Below are positions 43,924 to 56,896 of a stretch of 64,000 bases of DNA, piece by piece. The stretch spans positions 186,001 through 250,000 of the forward strand of contig NZ_VXJV01000008.1 in the NCBI RefSeq assembly GCF_008692785.1, given 5' to 3'. Origin of the DNA: Salmonella enterica subsp. diarizonae. GTDB lineage: Bacteria; Pseudomonadota; Gammaproteobacteria; Enterobacterales; Enterobacteriaceae. The notes beneath the pieces are model-generated. The model saw nothing but the letters and a program-made list of their open reading frames with translations, was not told the origin of the DNA and did no database searches. The stretch's first letter is position 1, and every line of letters begins with the position of its first letter. The position numbers and the translations under genes are program-made.

Positions 43924-44973
43924 TCAAATACGTATCGCCTGTCCGGCACTGATTTTCGCCAGCATTTGCTGGCTTACCTGGCTAAGATCGACCACTTCGC
44001 TTACGCCACCCATATTGATGGCCTCGCGCGGCATGCCGAACACCACACAACTTGCTTCGTTTTGCGCAATGGTCCAGGCACCTGCCTGGTACATCGCTAA
44101 CATTCCGGCTGCGCCATCGTTGCCCATCCCCGTAAGAATGACGCCTACGGCGTTGCGCCCCGCGTGTTTCGCCACCGAATGAAACAGCACATCCACGGAA
44201 GGCCGATGCCGGTTCACCGGCGGGCCGTCATGAATTTTGATTTGATAATTCGCCCCGCTACGCGCCAGCTCCATGTGCTTGTCGCCGGGCGCAATGTAGG
44301 CATGACCTGGCAATACGCGTTCGCCATCCTCGGCCTCCTTGACGCTGATTTGACAGAGTTTATTCAGGCGCTCGGCAAACGAGCGGGTAAAGCCAGGCGG
44401 CATATGCTGCGTAATAATCACTGCCGGACTGGAAAGCGGCAGCGGTTGCAGCACATGGCGGATAGCTTCAGTACCGCCCGTTGAAGCGCCGATAGCAATC
44501 AGTTTCTCCGAACTGAGCAGCGGACCGGCTTTTAAAGTTGCCGGGGCCGTCATCGGTTTATGCGCGGCGATGCGGGCTCGCGCGGCGGTACGCACTTTTT
44601 CAGCGATCATCTCGCTATACGCCAGCATACCTTCCCGAATACCAAGCTGCGGTTTAGTGACAAAATCGATGGCCCCCAACTCCAGCGCCCGCAGCGTCAC
44701 CTCGGAACCTTTACCGGTCAGCGAGGAGACCATCACCACCGGCATCGGACGCAGACGCATCAGTTTTTCCAGAAAATCGAGGCCATCCATACGCGGCATC
44801 TCAACGTCCAGCGTCAATACGTCCGGATTAAATTTTTTGATGAGATCCCTGGCGACCAACGGGTCCGGCGCGGTCGCCACCATCTCCATATCGCTATGGC
44901 TATTAATAATTTCAGTCATGATTTGACGCATCAGCGCAGAATCATCAACCGACAATACCCTGATTTTACTCAT
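43924..44973 (-). CDS. cheB: Chemoreceptor glutamate methylesterase/deamidase CheB
   Basis: Removes methyl groups from receptors and deamidates receptor glutamines; works with CheR in adaptation. 349 residues: receiver domain with Asp56 ([15 protein letters not shown]), a linker, then the esterase with Ser in [11 protein letters not shown] near residue 164, His in QHMPPGFT near 190 and Asp in GMGNDGA near 286. The start overlaps the cheR stop by four bases. Confidence 0.97.
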   Translation of the reverse strand: MSKIRVLSVDDSALMRQIMTEIINSHSDMEMVATAPDPLVARDLIKKFNPDVLTLDVEMPRMDGLDFLEKLMRLRPMPVVMVSSLTGKGSEVTLRALELGAIDFVTKPQLGIREGMLAYSEMIAEKVRTAARARIAAHKPMTAPATLKAGPLLSSEKLIAIGASTGGTEAIRHVLQPLPLSSPAVIITQHMPPGFTRSFAERLNKLCQISVKEAEDGERVLPGHAYIAPGDKHMELARSGANYQIKIHDGPPVNRHRPSVDVLFHSVAKHAGRNAVGVILTGMGNDGAAGMLAMYQAGAWTIAQNEASCVVFGMPREAINMGGVSEVVDLSQVSQQMLAKISAGQAIRI

Positions 44974-45836
44974 GCTTTATCCTTACTTAGCGCATACACC
45001 GTCTGTCCGCGCAGGCTAAACTCGCGCACGAGGTTGCTAAAGTTTTCTGAGTGACCGGCAAACAACAGTCCGTCAGGTTTAAGGAGTGGAACAAAACGGC
45101 GCAGAATGTCCTGCTGTGTCGTTTTATCAAAATAGATCATGACGTTACGGCAAAATATCGCGTCAAAGGGGCCGGGTATGTTGTACTGCTTTTCCAGCAA
45201 ATTAAGGGAGGAAAATTCAACATAATTGGCCAGTTCCTGACGCACGCGCACCAATCCGTCATGCGGCCCCGTACCGCGCATGAAGTAACGCTGTAACTGC
45301 TGCGGCGATAACGTTTTCAGTTCGCTGAGGCGATAAATACCGCTTCTCGCTTTTTCCAGCACTTCAGTATCAATATCGCTGGCGAACACTTTCCAGCGAC
45401 CGGGAGCCATCCCCAACGCATCCGCCAGCGTAATGGCGATGCTGTAAGGTTCTTCTCCCGTCGATGCCGCCGCACTCCAGACGCGGTACTCGCCGTGGCG
45501 GCGACGCGCATGTTCCGCAAGGATCGGAAAATGATGCGCCTCCCGAAAAAAAGCGGTCAGGTTGGTGGTCAGAGCGTTGATAAAAGCCTGCCACTCAGCG
45601 CTGTTTTGGTTAGCCTCCAGCATACTGAGATAACGGCCAAAATCATCCAGTCCCAGGGTACGCAGCCGACGGACCAGGCGGTTATAAACCATATCCCGCT
45701 TATGGTCGGCCAGCACGATCCCTGCGCGCTGGTAGATTAATTGACATATCCGACGAAAATGCGCGTCGGACAGCGCGAGGCGCTGTGTCATCTGTAACAA
45801 TAATGACGTTTGCCCGGAGGGCAGAGATGATGTCAT
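44970..45836 (-). CDS. cheR: Chemoreceptor glutamate methyltransferase CheR
   Basis: Methylates receptor glutamates with SAM and so restores receptor activity. 288 residues; N-terminal helical domain, then the SAM-binding domain with [16 protein letters not shown] near residue 118 and [10 protein letters not shown] near 227. The beta-subdomain that docks on the receptor's NWETF tail is present. It is 161 bases downstream of tar with no tap gene between, the Salmonella arrangement. Confidence 0.97.
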   Translation of the reverse strand: MTSSLPSGQTSLLLQMTQRLALSDAHFRRICQLIYQRAGIVLADHKRDMVYNRLVRRLRTLGLDDFGRYLSMLEANQNSAEWQAFINALTTNLTAFFREAHHFPILAEHARRRHGEYRVWSAAASTGEEPYSIAITLADALGMAPGRWKVFASDIDTEVLEKARSGIYRLSELKTLSPQQLQRYFMRGTGPHDGLVRVRQELANYVEFSSLNLLEKQYNIPGPFDAIFCRNVMIYFDKTTQQDILRRFVPLLKPDGLLFAGHSENFSNLVREFSLRGQTVYALSKDKA

Positions 45837-45997
45837 AGCGCCTTCTTAATCACATTCAAAATACAACGGGCGCGCCCTGCGGCAGCGCCATGCTTCCCGT
45901 ATTACACATTTTTTGCTTTTATCTATCGCGAACCAGTCGAAAAGTATCGGCAGGTTCGCAAATTAATCGATAACCGATAGCACACAGCGTATGTCGA

Positions 45998-47659
45998 TCA
46001 GAAGGTTTCCCAGTTCGCATCATCCCCGGCGGCTAACGGCCGCGGCGTATTGCCAGACTGAACGTCCACTGACGGACGCGTCTCATGTTTATTTGCCACC
46101 AGCGGTCGCGACGCCAGGCGGAAAGCCGATACCGCCTGGGTAAGACGGCTGGCCTGCTCTTCCAGCGCGGCGGCCGCCGCCGCAGACTCCTGAACCAGAG
46201 AGGCGTTCTGTTGCGTTACGCGATCCATTTCGGAAACGGCCAAAGCGACCTGATCGATACCCCGGCTTTGCTCATCCGAGGCGGAAGCGATTTCGCCCAT
46301 GATATCCGTGACGCGCGTAACGGCATTGACGATGTCAGTCATGGTTTCCCCGGCGCTTTCCACCAGCACAGAACCGGTATCGACACGCGAGACGGAATCT
46401 TCAATCAACGCTTTTATTTCTTTCGCCGCCTGGGCGCTGCGGCTGGCCAGATTACGTACCTCGCCTGCCACTACCGCAAAACCACGGCCCTGCTCGCCCG
46501 CGCGCGCCGCTTCTACCGCCGCGTTCAGCGCCAGAATGTTGGTCTGGAAAGCAATACCGTCGATAACGCTGATAATGTCAGCGATCTTTTTCGAACTGTC
46601 GGCAATTTCGTGCATGGTGTTCACCACGCCATCGACAACTTTACCGCCATGACGCGCGGTATCGGAGGCGCTTTGCGCCAGTTGCGAAGCCTGACGAGCG
46701 TTATCGGCGTTTTGCTTCACGGTAGCCGTCAGTTGTTCCATGCTGGCGGCCGTCTCTTCCAGCGCGGAGGCCTGCTGTTCGGTACGGGAAGAGAGATCGG
46801 TATTACCGGCGGCAATTTCGCTGGTGCCGGAATAAATCGCATCCGAACCTTCGCGAACCTGCGTCACGGTGTTAATCAGCGAGCGTTGCATATGATCAAC
46901 CGTCCCCGCCAGTTCGCCGATTTCATTACGCCCTGAGACGGTGAGCGTTTTCGTCAGATCGCCGCTGGCAATTTCACGGATATGGGCAATCACTCGCACT
47001 AATGGGTTAAGCAGGGCATGACGAATACCGTACCAAACCACCACCAAAATCAGCACCAGCACAACCGCGAGAATCCCCAGTTGCCATTGCGCAAAACGGT
47101 AGTCATGAGCGCTTTGCTCAAATGTCTGGCGGTACAGGTTTTCGCTCACCCGGGCGTAGTTGCCCAGCGCTTCACCCAACGCGTTTTGCATTCCCTGGGT
47201 TGGCTGGGCGAAGTAGGCCTCCATATTACCGTTATCCAGGAACTGGATAAGTTCGGTTAATGCGGCCTGATAACGCTGATATTTTTCATCGACGTTGGCG
47301 CTGGCCTCCGCCATCGCAGGCAATGGAGTTATGTTTTTGAAATTGGTGTAGTGCGTCGCCGCCTGTGCGAGGGTCGTTTTTGCGTTCTGGAGTAAATCCT
47401 TTTTGGCGCTGCTCTGCTGGTTAGAGGCGTCCATCATCATGCGTGCGGCGGAGCGGCTCAGGTTAATGCGCGTTTGCAGCATTAAGTCCCATGTCGACGT
47501 GAGTTCACTTTGCTGCTGGCGTAATTCGTTAGAAATAACAAAACCCTGCTGGTTATGCTGTAATGAAGAAAACAGCAAACCACCGGAAACAAGCTGTAGC
47601 AGTGCGAAAACCCCCAGCACCATCATCAGCATTGTGACAACGCGGATACGGTTAAACAT
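45998..47659 (-). CDS. tar: Aspartate chemoreceptor Tar
   Basis: Methyl-accepting chemotaxis protein for aspartate. 553 residues from ATG 47659; the upstream open frame lies in the promoter. TM1 (about 7-30), a periplasmic four-helix ligand domain with conserved arginines ([15 protein letters not shown] near residue 65), TM2 (about 190-212), HAMP, methylation helices, the hairpin tip ([23 protein letters not shown] has the invariant tip motif) and the NWETF pentapeptide for CheR/CheB. The sigma-28 promoter is at 47691-47717. Confidence 0.97.
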   Translation of the reverse strand: MFNRIRVVTMLMMVLGVFALLQLVSGGLLFSSLQHNQQGFVISNELRQQQSELTSTWDLMLQTRINLSRSAARMMMDASNQQSSAKKDLLQNAKTTLAQAATHYTNFKNITPLPAMAEASANVDEKYQRYQAALTELIQFLDNGNMEAYFAQPTQGMQNALGEALGNYARVSENLYRQTFEQSAHDYRFAQWQLGILAVVLVLILVVVWYGIRHALLNPLVRVIAHIREIASGDLTKTLTVSGRNEIGELAGTVDHMQRSLINTVTQVREGSDAIYSGTSEIAAGNTDLSSRTEQQASALEETAASMEQLTATVKQNADNARQASQLAQSASDTARHGGKVVDGVVNTMHEIADSSKKIADIISVIDGIAFQTNILALNAAVEAARAGEQGRGFAVVAGEVRNLASRSAQAAKEIKALIEDSVSRVDTGSVLVESAGETMTDIVNAVTRVTDIMGEIASASDEQSRGIDQVALAVSEMDRVTQQNASLVQESAAAAAALEEQASRLTQAVSAFRLASRPLVANKHETRPSVDVQSGNTPRPLAAGDDANWETF

Positions 47660-47690
47660 AAGGCACCTTCCTGATAACGAGTTATCAACG

Positions 47691-47717
47691 TTATCGGCAC
47701 CTGCGGTGATAACTTTA
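47691..47717 (-). promoter_or_regulatory. Sigma-28 (FliA) promoter of tar-cheRBYZ
   Basis: On the minus strand TAAAGTTA, an 11-base spacer and GCCGATAA: almost identical to the FliA consensus (TAAAGTTT-N11-GCCGATAA). It is 31 bases upstream of the tar start. Confidence 0.92.
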
Positions 47718-47863
47718 CATTTGCGAAAAGGAAAAACGTTATCCCGGAAGGCGATATTGACCATACCGGTGTCGCGGCGGCGATGCTGACGCAAAATGCA
47801 GGAGTTCTGGGCGTGGGCGATGAAGAGGCAATATTACCGCAGGTGGAAGCATAACGGTTAATA

Positions 47864-47892
47864 TTGCCGGATGGCGCAACGCCATCCGGCAA
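47864..47892. repeat. REP-type hairpin between cheW and tar
   Basis: Perfect 13-bp stem TTGCCGGATGGCG/CGCCATCCGGCAA with a CAA loop, starting just after the cheW stop. REP element that may also work as the 3' end of the mot-che transcript. Confidence 0.8.
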
Positions 47893-47897
47893 CGTCA

Positions 47898-48401
47898 TTA
47901 CGCGACGTGTGATGCTGCGATATCCAGCAGCGCCATCTCTTCGCTGTTAAGCAGTTTTTCGATATTCACCAGAATCAGCATACGCTCGCCGAGCGCGCCC
48001 AACCCCGTCAAATACTCCGTTGACAAAGTCACGGCAAATTCTGGCGCCGGACGGATTTGTTCCGCCGTTAACGACAGTACGTCAGACACGCCGTCCACCA
48101 CGATCCCGACGACACGTTGCCCCAGATTCAGTACGATCACTACCGTATTGTCATCATACTCCACGTCGCCTTCGCAGAATTTCACGCGCAGATCAACAAT
48201 GGGTACAATCACGCCGCGTAGGTTAGTCACCCCTTTAATAAAGGCCGGTGTATTGGCGATGCGCGTCACCTGGTCATAGCCACGGATCTCCTGCACTTTC
48301 AGGATATCGATACCGTACTCTTCATCTCCCAGTGTAAACACCAGGAATTCCTGACCTGACGGCTCGCCGGCCAGTTTGCTTACATTACTCATACCGGTCA
48401 T
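47898..48401 (-). CDS. cheW: Chemotaxis coupling protein CheW
   Basis: SH3-like adaptor that joins CheA to receptors in the signalling array. 167 residues, full length. Typical segments are [34 protein letters not shown] and [11 protein letters not shown]. It lies 20 bases downstream of cheA as the last gene of motA-motB-cheA-cheW. Confidence 0.97.
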   Translation of the reverse strand: MTGMSNVSKLAGEPSGQEFLVFTLGDEEYGIDILKVQEIRGYDQVTRIANTPAFIKGVTNLRGVIVPIVDLRVKFCEGDVEYDDNTVVIVLNLGQRVVGIVVDGVSDVLSLTAEQIRPAPEFAVTLSTEYLTGLGALGERMLILVNIEKLLNSEEMALLDIAASHVA

Positions 48402-48421
48402 ATTATTCCCTTCTCACTCAA

Positions 48422-50437
48422 TCAGGCGGCTGTGATCGCCATACGTTGTTCGCGGTTTAAACCCTGCAATGCGGAAACATCAACAATCAGCGCGACGCTA
48501 CCATCGCCCAGGATCGTCGCGGCGGAAATACCCGGTACCTTGCGATAGTTGCTTTCCAGGTTTTTAACCACCACCTGGTGCTGGCCGATGAGCTGATCGA
48601 CCAGCAGCGCGTAACGGCGTCCCGCGCTTTGCAGAATCACAACAATGCCCTGCGTGGCTTCGGTTTTCGCCCCTTCCACGTCAAATACTTTCCACAATTC
48701 GACCAGCGGCAAATACTCGCCGCGGACTTCCAGAACTCGTTCGCCGCCCGCCAGCGGATGAAGATCTTCTTCACGCGGTTGCAACGACTCCATCACCGCA
48801 TTCAACGGCAGGATAAAAACTTCCCCCGCTACGCGAACCGACATGCCATCGAGGATTGCCAGCGTCAGCGGTAGCAGAATACGAATCGTGGTGCCGGAGC
48901 CCTGTTTTGACTGGATCTCAACGTGACCGCCCATCTCCTGAATGTTACGTTTCACGACATCCATGCCAACGCCGCGACCGGAGACATCCGTGACCTGTTC
49001 CGCAGTTGAGAATCCCGGCGCGAAAATCAGCATGCCCACTTCATCATCGGTCATGTTTTCGTTCACCGCCATGCCCTGCGAAATGGCCTTCGCCAGGATA
49101 CGCTCACGGTTAAGTCCCGCGCCGTCATCGGTTACTTCAATACAAATATTCCCGCCCTGATGTTCTGCCGAGAGAATCAGGTTGCCGACAACATTTTTTC
49201 CGGCCTCAAGGCGTTTTTCCGGCATTTCAATCCCGTGGTCGAGACTGTTGCGCACCAGGTGCGTCAGCGGGTCGATAATGCGTTCGATCAGGCTTTTATC
49301 AAGTTCAGTGGAGCTCCCCACCAGCGTCAACTCTACCTGCTTGCCCAGTTTGCCCGCTAAATCGCGTACCAGACGCGGGAAACGGCTGAAGACGTACTCC
49401 ATAGGCATCATGCGAATCGACATCACCGACTCTTGTAAGTCGCGGGCGTTACGTTGTAACTGTCCCATACTGGTAATGAGATCGCCGTGGTTTACCGGGT
49501 CCAGCTCATTAGAACGCTGGGCCAACATTGACTGGGTAATCACTAACTCGCCGACCAGGTTTATGAGCTGATCCACTTTCTCTACCGCCACGCGAATACT
49601 GGTGGACTCGCGTTCACGCGCAGGTTTTTCGCGCCCCGCATGATGTTCATGCGCCGCGCTTTTGGCGGCAGGCGCAACCACCGCCGGAGGTGCTACCGGC
49701 GCCACCTCGATGTTCTCTTGCACTTTTGCAACCGGCGCGGCGACAACTTTTTCAAAAGCGATCTGATCGGCCTCGATGACAAAACAGAGCACTGCGACAA
49801 TGTCATCTTCCGCAACACTGCCATCCAGAGTCGCCGACAGTGAATCCGCCCCCTTGACGACATCCGTCAGAGTAGCCAGATTACCCAACTCTTCTTCAAG
49901 CAGATCGACCTCACTGGCTTTCAACCGCGAAAGTACAATGCGCAGTTTACTCTCGTCACAAGGTGTTTCGGTTTCGGCTACGTTCTCTTCCTGGATCGCG
50001 GCGCTTAATGCCGCGGGTTCTACGACCGCCGGCGCGGTTCCGCCTTTCGCTTCCAGTGCCAACTGGCGTAGCGCATTGCAGATATATTCGAAGCTTGCGG
50101 CATCCGGCTCTTCGGAGTTTTTATAGGCGTCGAGCTGTTCCTGCATAATATCTTTCGTTTCCAAAAACAGGTTGATAATGTCGGTATTGAGCTGCATTTC
50201 ACCGCGTCGGGCTTCATCCAGCAGGTTTTCCATTAAATGCGTGGTTTCCTGCAGAATAGTGAAGCCGAATGTGCCCGCGCCGCCTTTAATAGAGTGCGCC
50301 GCGCGAAAAATGGCGTTCAGTTGTTCAGCGTCCGGGGATTCCGGCGCCAAATCCAGCAGATGCTGCTCCATATCTGCCAACAGCTCGTCAGCTTCATCAA
50401 AAAATGTCTGATAAAAATCGCTAATATCCATGCTCAC
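48422..50437 (-). CDS. cheA: Chemotaxis histidine kinase CheA
   Basis: Receptor-coupled kinase that phosphorylates CheY and CheB. 671 residues from GTG 50437 with GAGGTGA upstream; the frame is open 25 codons further. The P1 domain has the phospho-acceptor His48 ([15 protein letters not shown]). P2 binds CheY/CheB and is followed by a proline/alanine-rich linker with HEHHAG. P3 is the dimerisation domain; P4 is the kinase with the N-box [12 protein letters not shown] and G-boxes DDGAGLNRE and [10 protein letters not shown]5 is CheW-like. The linker is longer than in E. coli, which gives the Salmonella length. Confidence 0.97.
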   Translation of the reverse strand: MSMDISDFYQTFFDEADELLADMEQHLLDLAPESPDAEQLNAIFRAAHSIKGGAGTFGFTILQETTHLMENLLDEARRGEMQLNTDIINLFLETKDIMQEQLDAYKNSEEPDAASFEYICNALRQLALEAKGGTAPAVVEPAALSAAIQEENVAETETPCDESKLRIVLSRLKASEVDLLEEELGNLATLTDVVKGADSLSATLDGSVAEDDIVAVLCFVIEADQIAFEKVVAAPVAKVQENIEVAPVAPPAVVAPAAKSAAHEHHAGREKPARERESTSIRVAVEKVDQLINLVGELVITQSMLAQRSNELDPVNHGDLITSMGQLQRNARDLQESVMSIRMMPMEYVFSRFPRLVRDLAGKLGKQVELTLVGSSTELDKSLIERIIDPLTHLVRNSLDHGIEMPEKRLEAGKNVVGNLILSAEHQGGNICIEVTDDGAGLNRERILAKAISQGMAVNENMTDDEVGMLIFAPGFSTAEQVTDVSGRGVGMDVVKRNIQEMGGHVEIQSKQGSGTTIRILLPLTLAILDGMSVRVAGEVFILPLNAVMESLQPREEDLHPLAGGERVLEVRGEYLPLVELWKVFDVEGAKTEATQGIVVILQSAGRRYALLVDQLIGQHQVVVKNLESNYRKVPGISAATILGDGSVALIVDVSALQGLNREQRMAITAA

Positions 50438-50441
50438 GCTA

Positions 50442-51371
50442 TCACCTCGGTTCGGCTTGTGGCGATGTGGGTACGCTTGCCGGCGGGACTGCCGCAGGCT
50501 GTTGTAATACACTTACCGGCTCATTCTGGCTTTCAGCGTTTTCATGCAAAATGGCCTGTTCCGCCTGTTTGTTTAACACCAGCAGGCTTATACGGCGATT
50601 GATGGCGTCATCAGGACCGCGATCGCTCAGCCGCATCGTGGCGGCCATGCCAACCACCCGTAATACTTTTCCGTTATCCAGCCCGCCGGCGACCAGTTCA
50701 CGACGCGAGGCATTGGCGCGGTCGGCAGATAACTCCCAGTTGCTATAGCCTTTTTCGCCGTTCGCGTAGGGAAAGTCATCGGTATGGCCCGCCAGGCTAA
50801 TTCGGTTAGGAATACCGTTTAACACTGGCGCAATCGCGCGCAGGATATCGCGCATATACGGCTCAACTTCGGCGCTGCCAGTTTTAAACATCGGACGGTT
50901 CTGGCTGTCGATAATCTGGATGCGTAACCCCTCCTGAACTAAATCAATCTTCAGATGCGGACGTAACGCGCGCAGCTTGGGATCGGATTCGATCAGTTGA
51001 TCCAGATCGCCGCGCAGTTTGTTTAACCGACTCTGCTCCATCCGTTTTTTCAGCTCGTCGATATTCGGTTGCTTTTCCACTTCACCCTGCTGTTGGGTGT
51101 AATCATCGCCGCCGCCTGGTATCGGGCTCTCGCTATTGGCAATCCGCTTACCGCCCGTTACCGCGGTGGCCAACGGCGTACGAAAATATTCGGCAATCTG
51201 AATTAATTCTTTAGGGCTGGAGATGGAAATCAGCCACATCACCAGAAAAAAAGCCATCATCGCCGTCATAAAATCGGCGTAGGCAATCTTCCAGGAACCG
51301 TGAGCCCCGCCGCCATGCGGTTTGTGCTTGCGGCGTTTTACGACGACAATGGGATGAGCCTGATTTTTCAT
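50442..51371 (-). CDS. motB: Flagellar motor stator protein MotB
   Basis: 309 residues: a single transmembrane helix (about 28-49) with the proton-carrying Asp33 ([16 protein letters not shown]), a plug, and a C-terminal OmpA-like peptidoglycan-binding domain ([11 protein letters not shown] near residue 190). It anchors the stator to the wall. It overlaps motA by four bases and is five bases before cheA. Confidence 0.97.
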   Translation of the reverse strand: MKNQAHPIVVVKRRKHKPHGGGAHGSWKIAYADFMTAMMAFFLVMWLISISSPKELIQIAEYFRTPLATAVTGGKRIANSESPIPGGGDDYTQQQGEVEKQPNIDELKKRMEQSRLNKLRGDLDQLIESDPKLRALRPHLKIDLVQEGLRIQIIDSQNRPMFKTGSAEVEPYMRDILRAIAPVLNGIPNRISLAGHTDDFPYANGEKGYSNWELSADRANASRRELVAGGLDNGKVLRVVGMAATMRLSDRGPDDAINRRISLLVLNKQAEQAILHENAESQNEPVSVLQQPAAVPPASVPTSPQAEPR

Positions 51372-52255
51372 GCTTCCTCAGTCGTCTGCTGCTGGTTTGG
51401 GTTTCTCACCGCGCGAACATGTTCTTCCAGCTCGATAAACGACGGACGCTCACTGGAATAAAGGGTTTTACGTCCAAATTCCACGGCAATCGGCGGCGCA
51501 TAGCCGTTCAGATTAGACAGCAGTGTGATTTTTACGCACTGCATCATCTTGGTGGTTTCGGCGCTCTTCTGGCGCAAAACGGTAGCTAACGGTGAAATGA
51601 ATCCATAAGCCAGTAAAATACCGAGGAACGTTCCTACCATGGCATGGGCAATCAGCGCCCCCAACTCCGCTGCAGGGCGATCGGCTGAAGCCAGAGCGTG
51701 AACCACCCCCATTACCGCCGCTACGATACCAAAGGCAGGCAGTGAATCCCCCACCATCGCCAAACTGTTGGCAGGGACCTCCGCCTCGCTTTCATGGGTT
51801 TCAATCTCTTCATCCATCAACGCTTCAATTTCGAACGTATTCATGTTGCCGCTGATGATCAGACGCAGATAATCGACAATAAAATCAAGCATCACCGCAT
51901 CAGCCAGAATACGCGGATAACTGGCGAAGATTTCACTCTCTTTCGGATTTTCAATGTCGCGCTCAAGGGAGAACATACCCTGCTGGCGTGATTTGGCCAT
52001 CAGGCGATAGAGCAACGCCAGCAGATCCATGTACATGGTTTTCGTGTATTTCGAACGACGAAACAACAACGGGATCGCTTTCATTGTGCCCTTGATGGCC
52101 TTCCCGTTGTTGCCGACAATGAACGCCCCTATCCCCGCGCCACCAATGATGACCAGTTCAGCGGGTTGATAGAGTGCCCCAAGGTGTCCGCCGGTCATGA
52201 CATAACCGCCGAAAACTGTACCGATAACCACCAGGTAACCTAATAAGATAAGCAC
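51368..52255 (-). CDS. motA: Flagellar motor stator protein MotA
   Basis: 295 residues, GTG start at 52255. Four transmembrane helices; the cytoplasmic loop carries the charged residues that work on FliG (Arg and Glu in the [22 protein letters not shown] region), and the conserved prolines are in [13 protein letters not shown] (near 173) and GFISPLATV (near 222). With MotB it forms the proton channel that turns the motor. Promoter evidence lies inside flhC. Confidence 0.97.
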   Translation of the reverse strand: MLILLGYLVVIGTVFGGYVMTGGHLGALYQPAELVIIGGAGIGAFIVGNNGKAIKGTMKAIPLLFRRSKYTKTMYMDLLALLYRLMAKSRQQGMFSLERDIENPKESEIFASYPRILADAVMLDFIVDYLRLIISGNMNTFEIEALMDEEIETHESEAEVPANSLAMVGDSLPAFGIVAAVMGVVHALASADRPAAELGALIAHAMVGTFLGILLAYGFISPLATVLRQKSAETTKMMQCVKITLLSNLNGYAPPIAVEFGRKTLYSSERPSFIELEEHVRAVRNPNQQQTTEEA

Positions 52256-52321
52256 GACATCATCCTTCCGCTGTTGACTATGACAGGATGCGCAGTCGGG
52301 CGATTAACGCGAAGGTAAGGC

Positions 52322-52354
52322 AAAAAAAAGCAGCGGTAATGACTTACCGCTGCT
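52322..52354 (-). terminator. Intrinsic terminator between flhC and motA
   Basis: Perfect 11-bp stem AGCAGCGGTAA/TTACCGCTGCT with a 4-base loop, followed on the minus strand by eight T. It ends flhDC and probably MotR. Confidence 0.88.
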
Positions 52355-52416
52355 GGAGTGTTTGTCCACACCGTTTCGGTTAAACAGCCTGTTCGATCTG
52401 TTCATCCAGCAGTTGT
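52322..52416 (-). ncRNA. motR: Candidate MotR small RNA (flhC 3' end / motA 5' UTR)
   Basis: Position and parts fit MotR of E. coli, a sigma-28-dependent RNA of about 93 nt from the motA leader. A strong FliA promoter lies at 52423-52449 inside flhC, and transcription from it would end about 94 bases later at the intrinsic terminator at 52329-52354. Readthrough would supply the motA-motB-cheA-cheW mRNA. The RNA itself is inferred, not seen. Confidence 0.6.
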
Positions 52417-52958
52417 GGAATAATATCGGCAGCATCTCGGGAAAGTTTACGTCTTTTTACTGCGCGGGATGGCGGCTGGCACAAACTACACGCAAAGCTA
52501 CCCACGGGCTGATGCGCATGGGTGATAAAGTTTCCGCCGCAGCAGTTGCAGCTCGACAATTCGAGCAATCCGCTTTCAACAAAACGCACCAGAGTCCATG
52601 CGCGGGTCAGCGCCAACAACGGCCCTTCAGGCGGTTGCGGACACTGCTCAAGATAAAGCCGATAAGCTTTAATCACCGCATCCACACCGCTACATAAGCC
52701 AGTTTTAAGTAAAAATTGCCAGGCATTGCAGAACATGGAAGCGTGAATATTTTGCTCCCAGGTCATAAACCAGTCTGTCGAAAATGGCAGCATCCCTTTA
52801 GGCGGCGGACTACCGCGTAACTCTTTGTACAGCCTGATGAGGCGACCACGGCTGAGCTGTGTTTCGCTTTCCAGCATTTGCAGGCGAGCGCCAAGATTGA
52901 TCAACTCCATCGCCAACTGGATATCGCGAGCTTCCTGAACAATGCTTTTTTCACTCAT
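52380..52958 (-). CDS. flhC: Flagellar master regulator subunit FlhC
   Basis: With FlhD forms the FlhD4C2 activator of class 2 flagellar genes. 192 residues from ATG 52958; a start two codons earlier is open but less conserved. The zinc-binding cysteines are in SSCNCCGG and FACSLCQPP. It lies two bases after flhD. The last part of the gene also contains a sigma-28 promoter for downstream motA. Confidence 0.97.
52423..52449 (-). promoter_or_regulatory. Sigma-28 (FliA) promoter inside flhC, for motR/motA
   Basis: On the minus strand TAAACTTT, exactly 11 bases, then GCCGATAT: 7/8 and 7/8 matches to the FliA boxes. It lies within the last 24 codons of flhC. Confidence 0.85.
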
Positions 52959-52960
52959 TA

Positions 52961-53302
52961 TCACGCCCTTTTCTTACGCGCCGTATCGTCCGCTTCATTG
53001 AGCAGACGCGTTGAAAGCATGATACCTGTGTGAATCTGCTGTAAATCGTCGACGCGCGAATCCTGAGTCAAACGGGTGATCGTCTGATGATCGTCAAACC
53101 GGAAATGACAAACTAGCTGATTCGTCTCAGCCAGTTTGACCATCTGCGGCAGGGTCAACGCGCCCAGTGTGTTTGCCATCTCTTCGTTGATACCGAGGCG
53201 GAACATCGCAGATGCTTTGTCCTGGACGATCAAACGCTGTGCAAGGAGTAAATATGACAAATTGATGTCATAAATGTGTTTTAGCAACTCGGATGTATGC
53301 AT
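52961..53302 (-). CDS. flhD: Flagellar master regulator subunit FlhD
   Basis: 113 residues from the ATG that gives [18 protein letters not shown]; an ATG three codons earlier (MGTMHTS) is possible, since GGGA lies between the two. Helical DNA-binding subunit of FlhD4C2. Cys in [10 protein letters not shown] forms the known inter-subunit disulfide. The C-terminal tail ([12 protein letters not shown]) is the short Salmonella type. It heads flhDC with a very long upstream region. Confidence 0.96.
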
Positions 53303-53485
53303 TGTTCCCATCCAGAATAACCAACTTTATTTTTGTGCGGCGTAGCCGCACCCCGTGATGTCGCCGGGAAGGCCCGGTAAAAGAAGCAAAAAGGTCAAAT
53401 GCATAGCAGTGCTCAGACATTGTGACGTATAACACAGCCTCCCGCCGGGATTCGCCTTACACGTTTACATCAATTTTTACAAATG

Positions 53486-53502
53486 CCTAAGATTTTTCCT
53501 AA
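53486..53502 (-). promoter_or_regulatory. RcsB (RcsAB-type) box of flhDC
   Basis: On the minus strand TTAGGAAAAATCTTAGG, equal to the known flhDC RcsAB box as I remember it. It would mediate repression by envelope stress. Confidence 0.8.
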
Positions 53503-53565
53503 TTCGACGCAACTCTACTCGTCAGCTTCGTCACATACAACGGAGCGGGACAGCGATTTTAGAAA

Positions 53566-53587
53566 ATATGTGATGTAGATCACATAT
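53566..53587. promoter_or_regulatory. CRP-cAMP site of flhDC
   Basis: AATATGTGATGTAGATCACATA contains TGTGA-N6-TCACA, a full CRP consensus. Catabolite activation of flhDC is well known. Confidence 0.85.
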
Positions 53588-54088
53588 TTTAGCGGAATAC
53601 TTACGATAAAACCATCAGCATGGCTTTTATTTTGTTTATTTAATCACCTAATGTTCACTTTTTCTATTCCACACTGATGAATAGAGGGACGTCAACACCA
53701 AATTATTTTTTGTTTCTCTGTGTTAAAATAACGGCAGGGTAATAGATAACACGCTATTATTTCTATTATAGAAACGATTTTATTTTACCTTTAGTAAACA
53801 GCAGGTTAAATATTAAATGTTATTAATTAATCATACCTCAGCACAAGCCCTGTCACATTAAAAACAAGCTCAATTAATTTAACTTTTAGCTTTTATTATT
53901 CATCGGCTCAATCAAAGTATCTTGATGGTGTGTAAAAAGCATCTTATAACACTATTCTTTTCATAAGAATAATTAATGATTAATTATGATGCCCTTCACA
54001 TTATTGTGGTATTACCACATTGCAGAAATGAGATAAACAGAGTAAAGCTAAAGGACAACCTCATATTCTTGCAATTAAGGAGCGAGTT

Positions 54089-54517
54089 ATGAGCTACACC
54101 CATATTCTTGTCGCTGTTGCCGTCACCCCGGAAAGTCACCAGCTACTGGCTAAAGCCGTTTCTATCGCCCGTCCAGTTCAGGCGAAAGTAAGTCTGATTA
54201 CCCTTGCTTCCGATCCTGAGCTGTATAACCAATTCGCCGCGCCTATGATGGAGGATTTACGCGCGGTTATGCATGAGGAGACTGAGAATTTTCTTAAGAT
54301 GCTGGGTGAGAGAGCGGATTATCCGATTGAACAAACCTTCATCACCTATGGTGAGCTAAGCCAGCATATTTTGGATGTGTGCCGCAAACACCATGTTGAT
54401 CTGGTCATTTGCGGCAACCATAACCACAGCTTCTTTTCGCGAGCGTCCTGCTCAGCAAAAAGTGTGGTTAGCGCCAGCCAGGTAGATGTATTGCTGGTGC
54501 CGTTAGCGGGTGACTAG
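54089..54517 (+). CDS. uspC: Universal stress protein C
   Basis: 142 residues, UspA-type alpha/beta fold (SYTHILVAVAVTPESHQL at the N-terminus, LVICGNHNHSFFSR near residue 110). In E. coli it is induced by growth arrest and salt stress, and it is reported to have a role in motility and in scaffolding KdpD. ATG has AAGGAG upstream. Convergent with otsA and divergent from flhD. Confidence 0.93.
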   Translation: MSYTHILVAVAVTPESHQLLAKAVSIARPVQAKVSLITLASDPELYNQFAAPMMEDLRAVMHEETENFLKMLGERADYPIEQTFITYGELSQHILDVCRKHHVDLVICGNHNHSFFSRASCSAKSVVSASQVDVLLVPLAGD

Positions 54518-54534
54518 TCGCCGCTCGCGATATA

Positions 54535-56851
<2,317 letters not shown>

Positions 56852-56896
56852 TTAGCGATGGCGTGGGGCTATACTGTTTAGTTGAATGTTAATTCA

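Larger units (their letters stand above)
53303..54088 (-). promoter_or_regulatory. flhDC upstream regulatory region and leader
   Basis: 786 bases without a gene between divergent flhD and uspC. The part near flhD contains an RcsB-type box (53486-53502) and, 64 bases further upstream, a CRP site (53566-53587). In E. coli the RcsB box lies just downstream of the start of transcription, which would give a leader of about 200 nt here. The part from about 53590 to 54000 is strongly AT-rich, suitable for H-NS and several promoters as reported in Salmonella. Confidence 0.75.
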
